From an uncultured Prevotellaceae bacterium (lineage in GTDB: Bacteria; Bacteroidota; Bacteroidia; Bacteroidales; Bacteroidaceae), in assembly GCA_946402905.1 (NCBI GenBank), contig CAMIYC010000020.1, positions 1-56,694 on the forward strand: a stretch of 56,694 bases of DNA, given 5' to 3'. This document shows positions 18,698-26,719 of this stretch, piece by piece. Positions within the stretch are counted from its first letter, which is position 1. Each line of letters begins with the position of its first letter. The notes beneath the pieces were generated by a model. That model had not been told where the DNA came from, did no database searches, and saw only the letters and a program-made list of their open reading frames with translations. The position numbers and the translations under genes were made by a program.

Positions 18698-20203
18698 TCA
18701 CTTGATCACGACTTTCTTTCCATTGTAAATGTACAGGCCGCGACTGGCAGGCTTCTCCATGAGCTTGCAGCCTTGCAGTGTATACCATCCCGGAGCAGCC
18801 GGCATGGCACGATGATCTACGATGCATTCATTTTCCATGCCCGAGGTGACATCCTTCAACGTGCAAAGGGTGAAATAGGTGGGCTCGTCGTATTTAGCCG
18901 TGTCATTGGTTTTCAAATATTTGCCCGTACCTACATTCTTGATGGCGAAGCCCTTGCCCTCCACATACTGTAAGTCCCAGACAGCACCCTTGACAATGTC
19001 CTGACCGCTCTGGCCGTTGGTCCCGCCGATGAAACAGCAGCTGCCATCGACCGACTGCGAGTTCAGATAACCGAAATCGCCGGTGAGCTGGTAGTCATCA
19101 CCCTCGGGTGTGACGAGACGGAGCCTAAAGCCGCCAGTAGCTTTCTTCAGGTTGAACTGATAGCCGGCATTGAGCACCGCGAAGGCCTCCTCAAAATCGC
19201 CATAGCCCAGATGCTGCTCGTAACGTCCGTAGAGTGCTTTCCCGTCAGCCTCATTGACAATGGCAAAAGGAGCGGTCTTAAGATCCGGCACCGAGGTGAA
19301 GCGCTGGTCGATGGCTTTCGGTGTCTCGGGCACGGCAGGCTGGTCGATGTCTACGTCGAGGCCATAAACCACGCTCAGCACGCTGCGGGCATAACGCTGG
19401 CCGAAGAGCCGGTAGCCTTGTGCCGAGAAATGCCAGGGGTCGGAACCGTTTCCGGGAAGGTATTTGGCCGACACCACATGAGCCGTGGGAATCACACTGG
19501 GCAGGCGGTCTACCTGAACGTTATGGCCGGCACAGCCTCCACCCATGTTCTGATACTCCACTTCGCCGGCGAACAGGGGCACGTCGGCGGCCTGCAGATC
19601 CAGGTCGGCGAGTATGTCATTGTATATCTTCTTCACCATGTCGGGCCAGTTGGGGTCTCCGGTGTTGGAACATCCCTGATGGAGCAGGATGCCCTTGATG
19701 ACTCCCACCTGCTTGGCTTTCTTACCCATCTCGATGATACGGCCATAAGGGTTGCCGCCGTAATACCAAGTGGCCAGTTTAGCCCACCATTCGTTGGGGT
19801 TGTCCTTCATTTTCTGTTTATATTTGTCCTTGTCGAACATCTCAATAGGACTGCCGCCCATAGCCACAGCGATGACACCGATTTTATGGTCGGGCAGATG
19901 GGCCACCATCGTCCTCCCGAAATAATCCGACGGACCCAGTTTCCCCTGAGGGCTGACGATAGGGCACGTGGCCGTATACCAGTTGCCGAGAGTGCGTTTA
20001 GGATTGTCGAAGTCGCAGGTGGCCAGCATCTGGAAACGACTGTCCACATTTCCCACATCTTGTGACTCCCACTGTGCGTTGCCCTCCATGTTGGACTGTC
20101 CGAAACAAATGTAAACGTGAAAGTTGGGGTCTACTTCGGCCTTCATTTCGAGAGATGCCGACAGCATGCACACCCCCATAAGCATCAATGCGATTCTTCT
20201 CAT
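18698..20203 (-). CDS. Sialate O-acetylesterase-like SGNH hydrolase, secreted
   Basis: A 501-aa exported protein with a signal peptide (about residues 1-22, ...LSASLEMKAE). The SGNH block I reads CFGQSNMEGNA (nucleophile Ser) and the D-x-x-H block V is DPWHFSAQGYRLFG near residue 255, both typical of the SASA family that removes acetyl groups from sialic acids or plant glycans. The C-terminal half lacks a recognised domain and ends in YTLQGCKLMEKPASRGLYIYNGKKVVIK-type sequence, a tail shared with the giant protein at 42920 and resembling a type IX sorting tail. The substrate is unproven. Confidence 0.85.
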   Translation of the reverse strand: MRRIALMLMGVCMLSASLEMKAEVDPNFHVYICFGQSNMEGNAQWESQDVGNVDSRFQMLATCDFDNPKRTLGNWYTATCPIVSPQGKLGPSDYFGRTMVAHLPDHKIGVIAVAMGGSPIEMFDKDKYKQKMKDNPNEWWAKLATWYYGGNPYGRIIEMGKKAKQVGVIKGILLHQGCSNTGDPNWPDMVKKIYNDILADLDLQAADVPLFAGEVEYQNMGGGCAGHNVQVDRLPSVIPTAHVVSAKYLPGNGSDPWHFSAQGYRLFGQRYARSVLSVVYGLDVDIDQPAVPETPKAIDQRFTSVPDLKTAPFAIVNEADGKALYGRYEQHLGYGDFEEAFAVLNAGYQFNLKKATGGFRLRLVTPEGDDYQLTGDFGYLNSQSVDGSCCFIGGTNGQSGQDIVKGAVWDLQYVEGKGFAIKNVGTGKYLKTNDTAKYDEPTYFTLCTLKDVTSGMENECIVDHRAMPAAPGWYTLQGCKLMEKPASRGLYIYNGKKVVIK

Positions 20204-20393
20204 ATTGACTGTTTTATCGATGGTTTAAATTCAAGGGTAAAGGTACAGAAGAAATTTGGACCGTTTTTATTCAGAAATTCCTAATTCTTTTCCACATGTT
20301 ACATGTATATAGGAATATGAAGCAAAACGCATCATATCTCTGCTCCATCGAGGCATTGACAGACTGAATCGGCCATAGACGGTGTATGACGGG

Positions 20394-20990
20394 CTACTCT
20401 TTCTCCGTCATCGGTTTGCAGCACCAGCGCGACACCTTCAGCATCACGCCCATGCCGGGCACCTCCTTGAGCAGGTAGTATTTATGGCTCTGACGCACCA
20501 GGCGCCCCGTGAGACCCTTGAGCGGCCCGTGACTCACCATCACCGGGGTGCCCACCTTCAGCTTGGCCTCCTCCGAACTCAGGAATTTTCGCATCTCCAG
20601 CTCCGGATTGCACATGGTCTGAAACTCCGCCATCTGCTTGGGCGGTATCTCATAATACTCACGGTTTTCGCGGCTCTTGGTCATCACTGCCATCTTGATC
20701 TCACTCTTGCGCACGACCTCCATCATTGCCTGTGTGGTCATGGTTTTCTTGACAAAAATCAGATTGCTCACCACCGGACGCAACTTACGTCTGTGATGAC
20801 CCTTCTCGTCTTCATAGTCGTAGTATTGCATCGGAATGAAATATTCTAAGGCAATCTCATCAAAATATCCGCGGGCCTTGAGCTGATTATTGGAAAACAA
20901 CCGTACGGCATACCAGGGTGGCTGCACGTCGCTGTCGGGTCTGGTTTTTTCAGCGGTCCGTCCTTCTATGTTTGTTGTCTTGGAATCCAT
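20394..20990 (-). CDS. UpxY/NusG-like transcription antiterminator
   Basis: A 198-aa specialised NusG paralogue. The NGN domain opens PWYAVRLFSNNQLKARGYFD and contains SNLIFVKKT; the C-terminal KOW-like part includes GTPVMVSHGPLKGLTGRLV. UpxY proteins act on RNA polymerase at the 5' leader of the operon that encodes them, usually capsule loci, and prevent premature termination. No glycosyltransferase genes follow here. The next co-directional genes are the esterase (190 bp away), the NDT-like protein and the helicase fusion, so these may be its target operon (inference). A well-formed promoter lies at 21046-21077. Confidence 0.87.
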   Translation of the reverse strand: MDSKTTNIEGRTAEKTRPDSDVQPPWYAVRLFSNNQLKARGYFDEIALEYFIPMQYYDYEDEKGHHRRKLRPVVSNLIFVKKTMTTQAMMEVVRKSEIKMAVMTKSRENREYYEIPPKQMAEFQTMCNPELEMRKFLSSEEAKLKVGTPVMVSHGPLKGLTGRLVRQSHKYYLLKEVPGMGVMLKVSRWCCKPMTEKE

Positions 20991-21022
20991 GTTGAGACAA
21001 ATTTGAAATTAAGGCGTAAAAA

Positions 21023-21052
21023 ACCTTTGCATTCCATCGGGGATGCAAAGGT
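21023..21052. repeat. Inverted repeat overlapping the UpxY-type promoter
   Basis: ACCTTTGCAT (21023-21032) and ATGCAAAGGT (21043-21052) are exact complements around a 10-nt loop. The right arm contains the -7 box of the promoter, and the RNA leader would fold into this hairpin. It could be a regulatory leader structure or an operator. Confidence 0.6.
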
Positions 21053-21077
21053 ACAACATTTCTGCAGATATTCCAAA
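21046..21077 (-). promoter_or_regulatory. Promoter of the UpxY-type gene
   Basis: On the minus strand TTTG (21074-21077), a 20-bp spacer and TACCTTTG (21046-21053), a full match to the Bacteroidota consensus. It lies between the end of trpG (21095) and the UpxY-type start (20990). Confidence 0.7.
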
Positions 21078-21094
21078 TCGTCCGAGCAAAAAAG

Positions 21095-21667
21095 TCAGTG
21101 CGACAACCAATTGCCGATCATCTGACGGCCCTGTGGCGTGAGCACGCTCTCAGGGTGAAATTGTATGCCATGAATATCGTATTCTTTGTGACACAACGCC
21201 ATGATCTGGCCATCGTCGCTCACGGCAGTGACCTGCAGGCATGCGGGAAATCCTGCACGGTCGACCACCCAACTGTGATAGCGCCCCATGACGACACGCT
21301 TGGGCAGACCGTCGAAGACATAGTCATTGCCAAACTGTGTGCCTTCTGTAGCCACGCCATGATACACTTCGCTCAGATTGGTCAGCTTCGCCCCGAACAC
21401 CTCACCGATGGCCTGGTGACCCAGACAGACGCCCAGGATGGGCTTCTTGCCGGCGTAGGCGGCGATCACCTGTGTGAGCAGTCCCGCCTCTGACGGTATG
21501 CCTGGTCCGGGACTGAGGATAATCTTGTCGAAATCCTCCAGTTCCGGCAGTTGAAACTGATCATTGCGAAAGACGGTCACCTCGGCGCCCAGCTCCCTGA
21601 CGAGGTGGGCCAGATTGAAGGTGAAAGAATCGTAATTGTCTATAATGACTATTTTCCTGCTGTTCAT
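21095..21667 (-). CDS. trpG: Anthranilate synthase component II (glutamine amidotransferase)
   Basis: A 190-aa class I amidotransferase that supplies ammonia to TrpE. It has IIDNYDSFTFNL, the oxyanion segment SPGPGIPSEAG, the catalytic Cys in LGVCLGHQAIGE, and the His-Glu pair in IQFHPESVLT. The start is 1 nt past the trpE stop, indicating tight coupling. It is the last gene of the trp operon as transcribed. A close PabA homologue is possible in principle, but the operon context settles it as TrpG. Confidence 0.96.
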   Translation of the reverse strand: MNSRKIVIIDNYDSFTFNLAHLVRELGAEVTVFRNDQFQLPELEDFDKIILSPGPGIPSEAGLLTQVIAAYAGKKPILGVCLGHQAIGEVFGAKLTNLSEVYHGVATEGTQFGNDYVFDGLPKRVVMGRYHSWVVDRAGFPACLQVTAVSDDGQIMALCHKEYDIHGIQFHPESVLTPQGRQMIGNWLSH

Positions 21668-21668
21668 A

Positions 21669-23099
21669 TCACATGTCTCCTGCCATCATGATAGCCCGGC
21701 GCAAGGCGCCGAGCTTGTTGTTCACTTCTTGCAATTCATACTCTTCGTCGCTCTTGGCCACGATGCCGCCCCCGGCCTGAAACCACAACTCGCCGTTGCG
21801 GCTGACAAAGGTGCGGATGGTGATGGCCTGGTTGAGCGAGCCGTCGAAACCGATGTAGCCGATGCATCCGCCATAGGCCCCGCGGTTGTGGGGCTCATAT
21901 TCGCTGATGAGCTGCATGGCCCTCACCTTGGGAGCGCCGCTCAGGGTGCCCGCCGGGAAGGTGTCGATGAAAGCCTTCACCGGATCGGCATCGTCGTCGA
22001 GCACGCCCGACACCCGGCTCACCAGGTGGATCACATGGCTATAATACTGCAAATCCTTATAGAAGTCGACCTTCACCTGGTGGCAGTTGCGACTCAGGTC
22101 GTTGCGGGCCAGGTCGACGAGCATCACATGCTCAGCATTTTCCTTAGGGTCGTTGCGCAAAAACTCAGCCCCCCGGCGGTCGGCCTCGGCATCGCCCGTG
22201 CGGCGGGTGGTACCTGCGATAGGGTCAATATAGGCGGTGCGCCCCTCGATGCGGCAGTGGGTCTCCGGACTGGATCCGAAGATACGGAATCCTCCGAAGT
22301 CGAAATAAAACAGATAAGGCGAGGGGTTGATGCTGCGCAGCGCGCGGTAGAGTTTGAAATCATCGCCTTCATACCGCTGCACGAAGCGCCTGGACAGGAC
22401 GATCTGGAAGACATCGCCTCTCAGACAGTGAGCGATGCCCCGCCGTATATTGGCCTTGTGTTCCTCGTCGGTGATCGGTGAGGACACCTCACCCACGGGA
22501 TGGAAGTCATAAGAACGCACATTTGACTTGTTGACCAGCCTCTCAAGTTCATCGAGCTGGCGGTCCAGGGTCTTCTCGTCCTCACCGACTGTCATCGTCA
22601 CGAAGATCACCTGGTTGTTGAAATGCTCAAACACGATGATGTCGCGGAAGAGGATGTAATAGAGGTCGGGGGCATCGTTGCGTTCCATGGTGGTGTCTTT
22701 GACGTCAATATGCTCAAAATACCTCACCGCATTGAAGGAAGTGTAACCATACAACCCGCAGAAGCCCATGCCCTCGCCAGTGATCTTAAAACGGCTCAGG
22801 AAATCGTTGATGGCCTGGTCGCAGCGATACTGGTCGCCCACCTCACGGCTCACGGTGCAGCCGTCGGGGAACGTGAGGGTGGCCACACCATGGGCTACAG
22901 CCACGCTGGCGAGGGGATGAAGCCCTATGAACGAGCGGCTGTTGCTCTTCTCATGGTAATCAGAACTCTCCATCAGCGTGCTCTGCGGACAGACGTCGCG
23001 CAATCGCATGTAGGTGCCTACTGGCGTATAAAGGTCGCCCAGCACCCTGCGCACCGCCGTATGGCAGCGGTACGTTTTTTGATTATCAGAACAGACCAT
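21669..23099 (-). CDS. trpE: Anthranilate synthase component I
   Basis: A 476-aa chorismate-binding enzyme that converts chorismate and ammonia to anthranilate. The C-terminal half carries the signature run VLSRRF, FGSSPETH, PIAGTTRRTGDAEAD, EHVMLVDLARNDLSR and GAYGGCIGYIGFDGSLNQAI. The start codon lies inside the end of trpB (14-nt overlap), so translation is coupled. The N-terminal region around residues 35-45 (PQSTLMESSDYH) matches the LLES-type site where tryptophan feedback inhibition acts in the family. Confidence 0.96.
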   Translation of the reverse strand: MVCSDNQKTYRCHTAVRRVLGDLYTPVGTYMRLRDVCPQSTLMESSDYHEKSNSRSFIGLHPLASVAVAHGVATLTFPDGCTVSREVGDQYRCDQAINDFLSRFKITGEGMGFCGLYGYTSFNAVRYFEHIDVKDTTMERNDAPDLYYILFRDIIVFEHFNNQVIFVTMTVGEDEKTLDRQLDELERLVNKSNVRSYDFHPVGEVSSPITDEEHKANIRRGIAHCLRGDVFQIVLSRRFVQRYEGDDFKLYRALRSINPSPYLFYFDFGGFRIFGSSPETHCRIEGRTAYIDPIAGTTRRTGDAEADRRGAEFLRNDPKENAEHVMLVDLARNDLSRNCHQVKVDFYKDLQYYSHVIHLVSRVSGVLDDDADPVKAFIDTFPAGTLSGAPKVRAMQLISEYEPHNRGAYGGCIGYIGFDGSLNQAITIRTFVSRNGELWFQAGGGIVAKSDEEYELQEVNNKLGALRRAIMMAGDM

Positions 23100-24291
23100 A
23101 TTCTCCGGCTTTTTCTTTGTTTTTCAGATAGGTTTCCACGTCTTTGTCGCCTCTGCCGCTCACGGTGAGCACCACGATGTCGTCGGGCGAGAATGTCAGG
23201 CGGCGCAGCACGGCCAGCGCATGAGCACTTTCGATGGCGGGGATGATGCCCTCCATGCGGGTCAGTTCATATCCCGCCTGGATAGCCTCGTCGTCGTTGA
23301 CGGCCAGCACCTGCGAGCGGCCCTTCTCGGCCATGTTGGCGTGCATCGGCCCTATACCGGGATAGTCCAGTCCGGCGGAGATGGTGAAGGCTTCCTTGAT
23401 CTGCCCGTCGTCGGTCTGCATGACCAGCGTGCGGGCTCCGTGCAGGATACCCTCGGTGCCGCAATGTATCGTGGCGGCAGTATAGTCGGTGTCGACACCA
23501 TGTCCTCCGGCCTCAGCCAGCACGATACGCACCCGGGGGTCGTTGATATAGTGGTAGATGGTGCCTGCGGCATTGCTTCCGCCACCGATACAGGCTATGA
23601 GATAGTCGGGATAGTCGCGCCCGGTCTTCTCCTCCAGCTGCCATTTCAGTTCCTCAGAGATCACGCTTTGCATCCTGGCCACGATATCGGGATAAGGATG
23701 CGGACCCATCGTGGAGCCTACGATATAGAACGTGTCGCGGGGATGACAGCACCAGTCGCGGATAGCCTCCGAACAGGCATCACTCAGCGTCATATTGCCC
23801 GTGGTGACGGGATGCACCTCAGCGCCGAGCATACGCATCCGCTCCACATTGGTGTGCTGCCGCTCCACATCGGTCTTGCCCATGAATATCTCACACTTCA
23901 TGTTCATCAGCGCGCACACCGTGGCGGTGGCCACGCCATGCTGTCCGGCTCCTGTCTCGGCGATGATACGGGTCTTGCCCATCTTGCGCGCCATGAGTAT
24001 CTGCCCGATGGTATTGTTGATCTTGTGTGCGCCGGTGTGGTTGAGGTCTTCACGCTTGAGATACAGGCGGCAGTGATACTTCTCGCTCAGCCGCCGGGCA
24101 TGGTAGAGCGGCGAGGGCCGCCCCACATAGTCACGGAGCAAATCCCTGTATTCACGCTTGAACTCCTCACTCTCGATGATGGGCACATAGGCGTCTTGCA
24201 GGTCGTGTACGCACTTGTATAATATCTCCGGCACGTAAGCACCGCCGAAATGGCCGTAAAAGCCGTTGTCGTCTACAAAATAATCTTGCAT
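23086..24291 (-). CDS. trpB: Tryptophan synthase beta chain
   Basis: A 401-aa PLP enzyme that joins indole and serine. The PLP lysine lies in KREDLNHTGAHKINN, the phosphate loop is CIGGGSNAAGT and the C-terminal part has VSGRGDKDVETY. It is of the standard TrpB1 type and is preceded by trpA with a 2-nt gap. Its end overlaps the trpE start by 14 nt. Confidence 0.97.
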   Translation of the reverse strand: MQDYFVDDNGFYGHFGGAYVPEILYKCVHDLQDAYVPIIESEEFKREYRDLLRDYVGRPSPLYHARRLSEKYHCRLYLKREDLNHTGAHKINNTIGQILMARKMGKTRIIAETGAGQHGVATATVCALMNMKCEIFMGKTDVERQHTNVERMRMLGAEVHPVTTGNMTLSDACSEAIRDWCCHPRDTFYIVGSTMGPHPYPDIVARMQSVISEELKWQLEEKTGRDYPDYLIACIGGGSNAAGTIYHYINDPRVRIVLAEAGGHGVDTDYTAATIHCGTEGILHGARTLVMQTDDGQIKEAFTISAGLDYPGIGPMHANMAEKGRSQVLAVNDDEAIQAGYELTRMEGIIPAIESAHALAVLRRLTFSPDDIVVLTVSGRGDKDVETYLKNKEKAGEYGLF

Positions 24292-24293
24292 TT

Positions 24294-25073
24294 CTACTCC
24301 TCCTCTAAAACTTTTAATAATAAACGGAGCGCCTCGTCGGCATCACCGGCCTCATTGAGCAGGGTCACAAACTTGCTGCCGATGATCGCGCCGGCGGCAT
24401 TGTCGTATGCGCTGGTGAGCGTCTGTTTGTTGGAGATGCCGAAGCCGATCATCCGCGGATTGCGCAGGTGCATGCCGTTGATCTTGCGGAAATAGGCCTG
24501 CTTGGCCTCATCGAAGCTCTGCTGTGCGCCTGTGATACTGGCCGAGCTGACCATATAGATGAAGCCCTCGGTATGTTGGTCGATGAGCCGGATGCGCTCC
24601 TCGGAAGTCTCGGGGGTGATCATCATAATCACCCGCAAGTCGTAGCGGTCGGCAATGGGTTTGACCACACCGAGGTAGTCGGCGAAAGGCAGGTCGGGGA
24701 TGATCATCCCGGAGACGCCGCTGGCCACGCAGTCACGGCAGAAATTCTCCACGCCATAATGCATCACGACATTGAGATAGCCCATCAGCACCAATGGGAT
24801 ATGCACCTGGTCTCTGACCTCCCGCAACTGGCCGAAAAGATGGCGCAGGGTCATACCGTTGCGCAGAGCCACCGTGCCGGCACTTTGTATCACAGGACCG
24901 TCGGCGAGCGGATCGCTGAAAGGGATGCCCACCTCTACCATGCTGACACCATGGCGCTGCATCGCCAGTATGACATCAGCAGTGCCCTCCAGTGTCGGAC
25001 ATCCGGCACAGAAATAGAGCGAAAGGAGTTTCTTATCTCCACGACTGGAGAAGAGCTGATTGATCTTGTTCAT
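24294..25073 (-). CDS. trpA: Tryptophan synthase alpha chain
   Basis: A 259-aa TIM-barrel lyase that releases indole from indole-3-glycerol phosphate for TrpB. Visible motifs are LYFCAGCPTLEGT, the catalytic Glu in MVEVGIPFSDPLADGP, and the Asp in GMIIPDLPFADY. I start it at ATG 25073 (MNKINQLF), since the longer in-frame reading to 25175 overlaps trpF and lacks family similarity. The gap to the trpF stop is 34 nt. Confidence 0.95.
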   Translation of the reverse strand: MNKINQLFSSRGDKKLLSLYFCAGCPTLEGTADVILAMQRHGVSMVEVGIPFSDPLADGPVIQSAGTVALRNGMTLRHLFGQLREVRDQVHIPLVLMGYLNVVMHYGVENFCRDCVASGVSGMIIPDLPFADYLGVVKPIADRYDLRVIMMITPETSEERIRLIDQHTEGFIYMVSSASITGAQQSFDEAKQAYFRKINGMHLRNPRMIGFGISNKQTLTSAYDNAAGAIIGSKFVTLLNEAGDADEALRLLLKVLEEE

Positions 25074-25107
25074 ATAATAAAGAGTGTAATTCTTCAATTT
25101 TCTGATA

Positions 25108-25812
25108 TTACGAGCGGAGCCTGGCGACGAACTCACGGATCTTGTCCACATCCTTGAGTCCTGGCTCAATCTCAAACTTGGAGTTGATGTCTACTCCTGC
25201 CATCATGGGGTGTTTCACCGACTTGATGGCTTCCACGTCGTCGGGACCGATGCCGCCGCTGAGCAGGAAGGGTTTGTTGCCGTCGTATGCGTCGAGTATG
25301 CTCCAGTCGAACTGCTCTCCACTGCCTCCTTTCTGGGCACAGCGGTTGTGAAACACGAAATAGTCGACCAAGTCTTCATAAGCTTTGCACTGACTGACGT
25401 CCTCCTTACTCTGCAAGAAGATCGTCTTGGCTATCTTGAAGCCGGGCCGGATGTCAGGATCGAGTGTATGCCGCAGGTTGTCTACCATCACAGGTGTCTC
25501 CTCGCCATGCAGCTGTACGATGTCGAGATTGAAGTTGAATACTCTCGTCACGATGTTCTGAGGCATATCGTCGACGAAAACGCCCACACGCCGAGGATGG
25601 TTCTCACGGGGATAGATGAGATGTGAGACACCCAGGCGAGGGGTCTCACCGTCCAGCGGATTGTAGTCGGGGATGAAACCGCCCCTTGAGGCAATCTGGC
25701 TCACATATCTCGGACTCTCCGGCCAGAAAATCAGTCCCAGCCAGTCGATATCCAGATCACTCACTTCGCGTATATTCTGGGCCACGCGCATGCCACAAAC
25801 TTTGATAATCAT
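25108..25812 (-). CDS. trpF: Phosphoribosylanthranilate isomerase
   Basis: A 234-aa TIM-barrel enzyme that isomerises PRA to CdRP. It begins MIIKVCGMR with the catalytic Cys of the KxCG motif, has DIVQLHGEE in the middle and FLLSGGIGPDDVEAI with the C-terminal phosphate site, followed by GVDINSKFE. It is a stand-alone protein, not fused to trpC. The 78-bp gap to trpC consists of GTTGAC-type repeats. Confidence 0.95.
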   Translation of the reverse strand: MIIKVCGMRVAQNIREVSDLDIDWLGLIFWPESPRYVSQIASRGGFIPDYNPLDGETPRLGVSHLIYPRENHPRRVGVFVDDMPQNIVTRVFNFNLDIVQLHGEETPVMVDNLRHTLDPDIRPGFKIAKTIFLQSKEDVSQCKAYEDLVDYFVFHNRCAQKGGSGEQFDWSILDAYDGNKPFLLSGGIGPDDVEAIKSVKHPMMAGVDINSKFEIEPGLKDVDKIREFVARLRS

Positions 25813-25826
25813 ATTTTTTAGTTTTT

Positions 25827-25879
25827 AGTTGACAAGTTGACGAGTTGACAAGTTGACGAGTTGATAGTTGACGAGTTGA
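25827..25879. repeat. Tandem 8-bp repeat GTTGACAA/GTTGACGA inside the trp operon
   Basis: About six copies of the GTTGACAA/GTTGACGA unit between the trpC stop (25891) and the trpF start (25812). Same family and same orientation relative to the upstream gene as the copies after the ClC gene and after prfC. Confidence 0.85.
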
Positions 25880-25890
25880 TGCCTCGTATG

Positions 25891-26700
25891 CTATGCGCTG
25901 TGCGCTATGCATTCCACAAATGCGGCGAGTGCCTGACCGGGGTCTTCGGTTTTCATCAGCGACTCGCCGATCAAGAAGCCGCGATATCCGGCCTCTCTCA
26001 ACCGGAGCACGGTCTGTGGATCGGAGATGCCACTCTCACTCACCTTGCACAGTTGCTCTGGCAGGAGCCGTGCCATACGGAAAGAGTGGGCCACATCGGT
26101 GACGAACGTGCCGAGATGACGGTTGTTGACACCACACATGTCCGGCTCCAGGTCTACATAGTCGAGTTCTTTCTCGTCATGGGTTTCCAGAAGTACTTCC
26201 AGGCCGAGGTCATGTGCCAGCCGCAGCAGGCTCCTGCACTCATCCTTCCGCAGACAGGCCGCGATAAGCAGAACGGCGGAGGCGCCGCAGCGGCGTGCCT
26301 GGAAGAGCTGGTAGGCATCGATGACGAAATTTTTGTAGAGCACCGGCAATGTCAGGCCTGACTGTCGGGCCTTGACCACAAACTCGTCGTCGCCACCGAA
26401 ATACTTGCTGTCCGTCAGGATGCTCACCGCCGTAGCCCCATTGTGCTCGTAGTATAAGGGCACGACATCTGGTTTTGCCCCCTCACTGATCCATCCTTTC
26501 GACGGCGAGCGTCGCTTCATCTCGGCTATAATGCCGGTATCGGATGCCAGCAAGGCTTTGCTCATCGACGGGGGCGGCGTGTTATCCTCGTCCATCTGGC
26601 GGCGCACACTCTGCTCCAGTTGCCGCAAGGGCAACACCGCCTTGGCCTGGACCACCTCTATGCGCTTCCACGCCACGATCTCATCCAGCACATCTTTCAT
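25891..26700 (-). CDS. trpC: Indole-3-glycerol phosphate synthase
   Basis: A 269-aa TIM-barrel enzyme that closes the indole ring from CdRP. The catalytic-lysine motif appears as IAEMKRRSPSKGWI, then ILTDSKYFGGDDEF, PVLYKNFVIDAYQ and VSESGISDPQTV. Length is normal for a monofunctional TrpC. It is separated from trpD by 19 nt. Confidence 0.96.
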   Translation of the reverse strand: MKDVLDEIVAWKRIEVVQAKAVLPLRQLEQSVRRQMDEDNTPPPSMSKALLASDTGIIAEMKRRSPSKGWISEGAKPDVVPLYYEHNGATAVSILTDSKYFGGDDEFVVKARQSGLTLPVLYKNFVIDAYQLFQARRCGASAVLLIAACLRKDECRSLLRLAHDLGLEVLLETHDEKELDYVDLEPDMCGVNNRHLGTFVTDVAHSFRMARLLPEQLCKVSESGISDPQTVLRLREAGYRGFLIGESLMKTEDPGQALAAFVECIAHSA

Positions 26701-26719
26701 ATATCTTGTGTCTTATTTT

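Noticed and set aside
18684..18827. N-terminal extension of the NDT-like protein to 18827
   Set aside because: It would overlap the esterase gene by 130 nt and encodes sequence with no resemblance to the family; ATG 18683 fits the usual start.
21023..21077. Invertible, phase-variable promoter
   Set aside because: The inverted repeat is only 10 bp with a 10-nt centre, the promoter is not between the arms, and no tyrosine recombinase gene is nearby.
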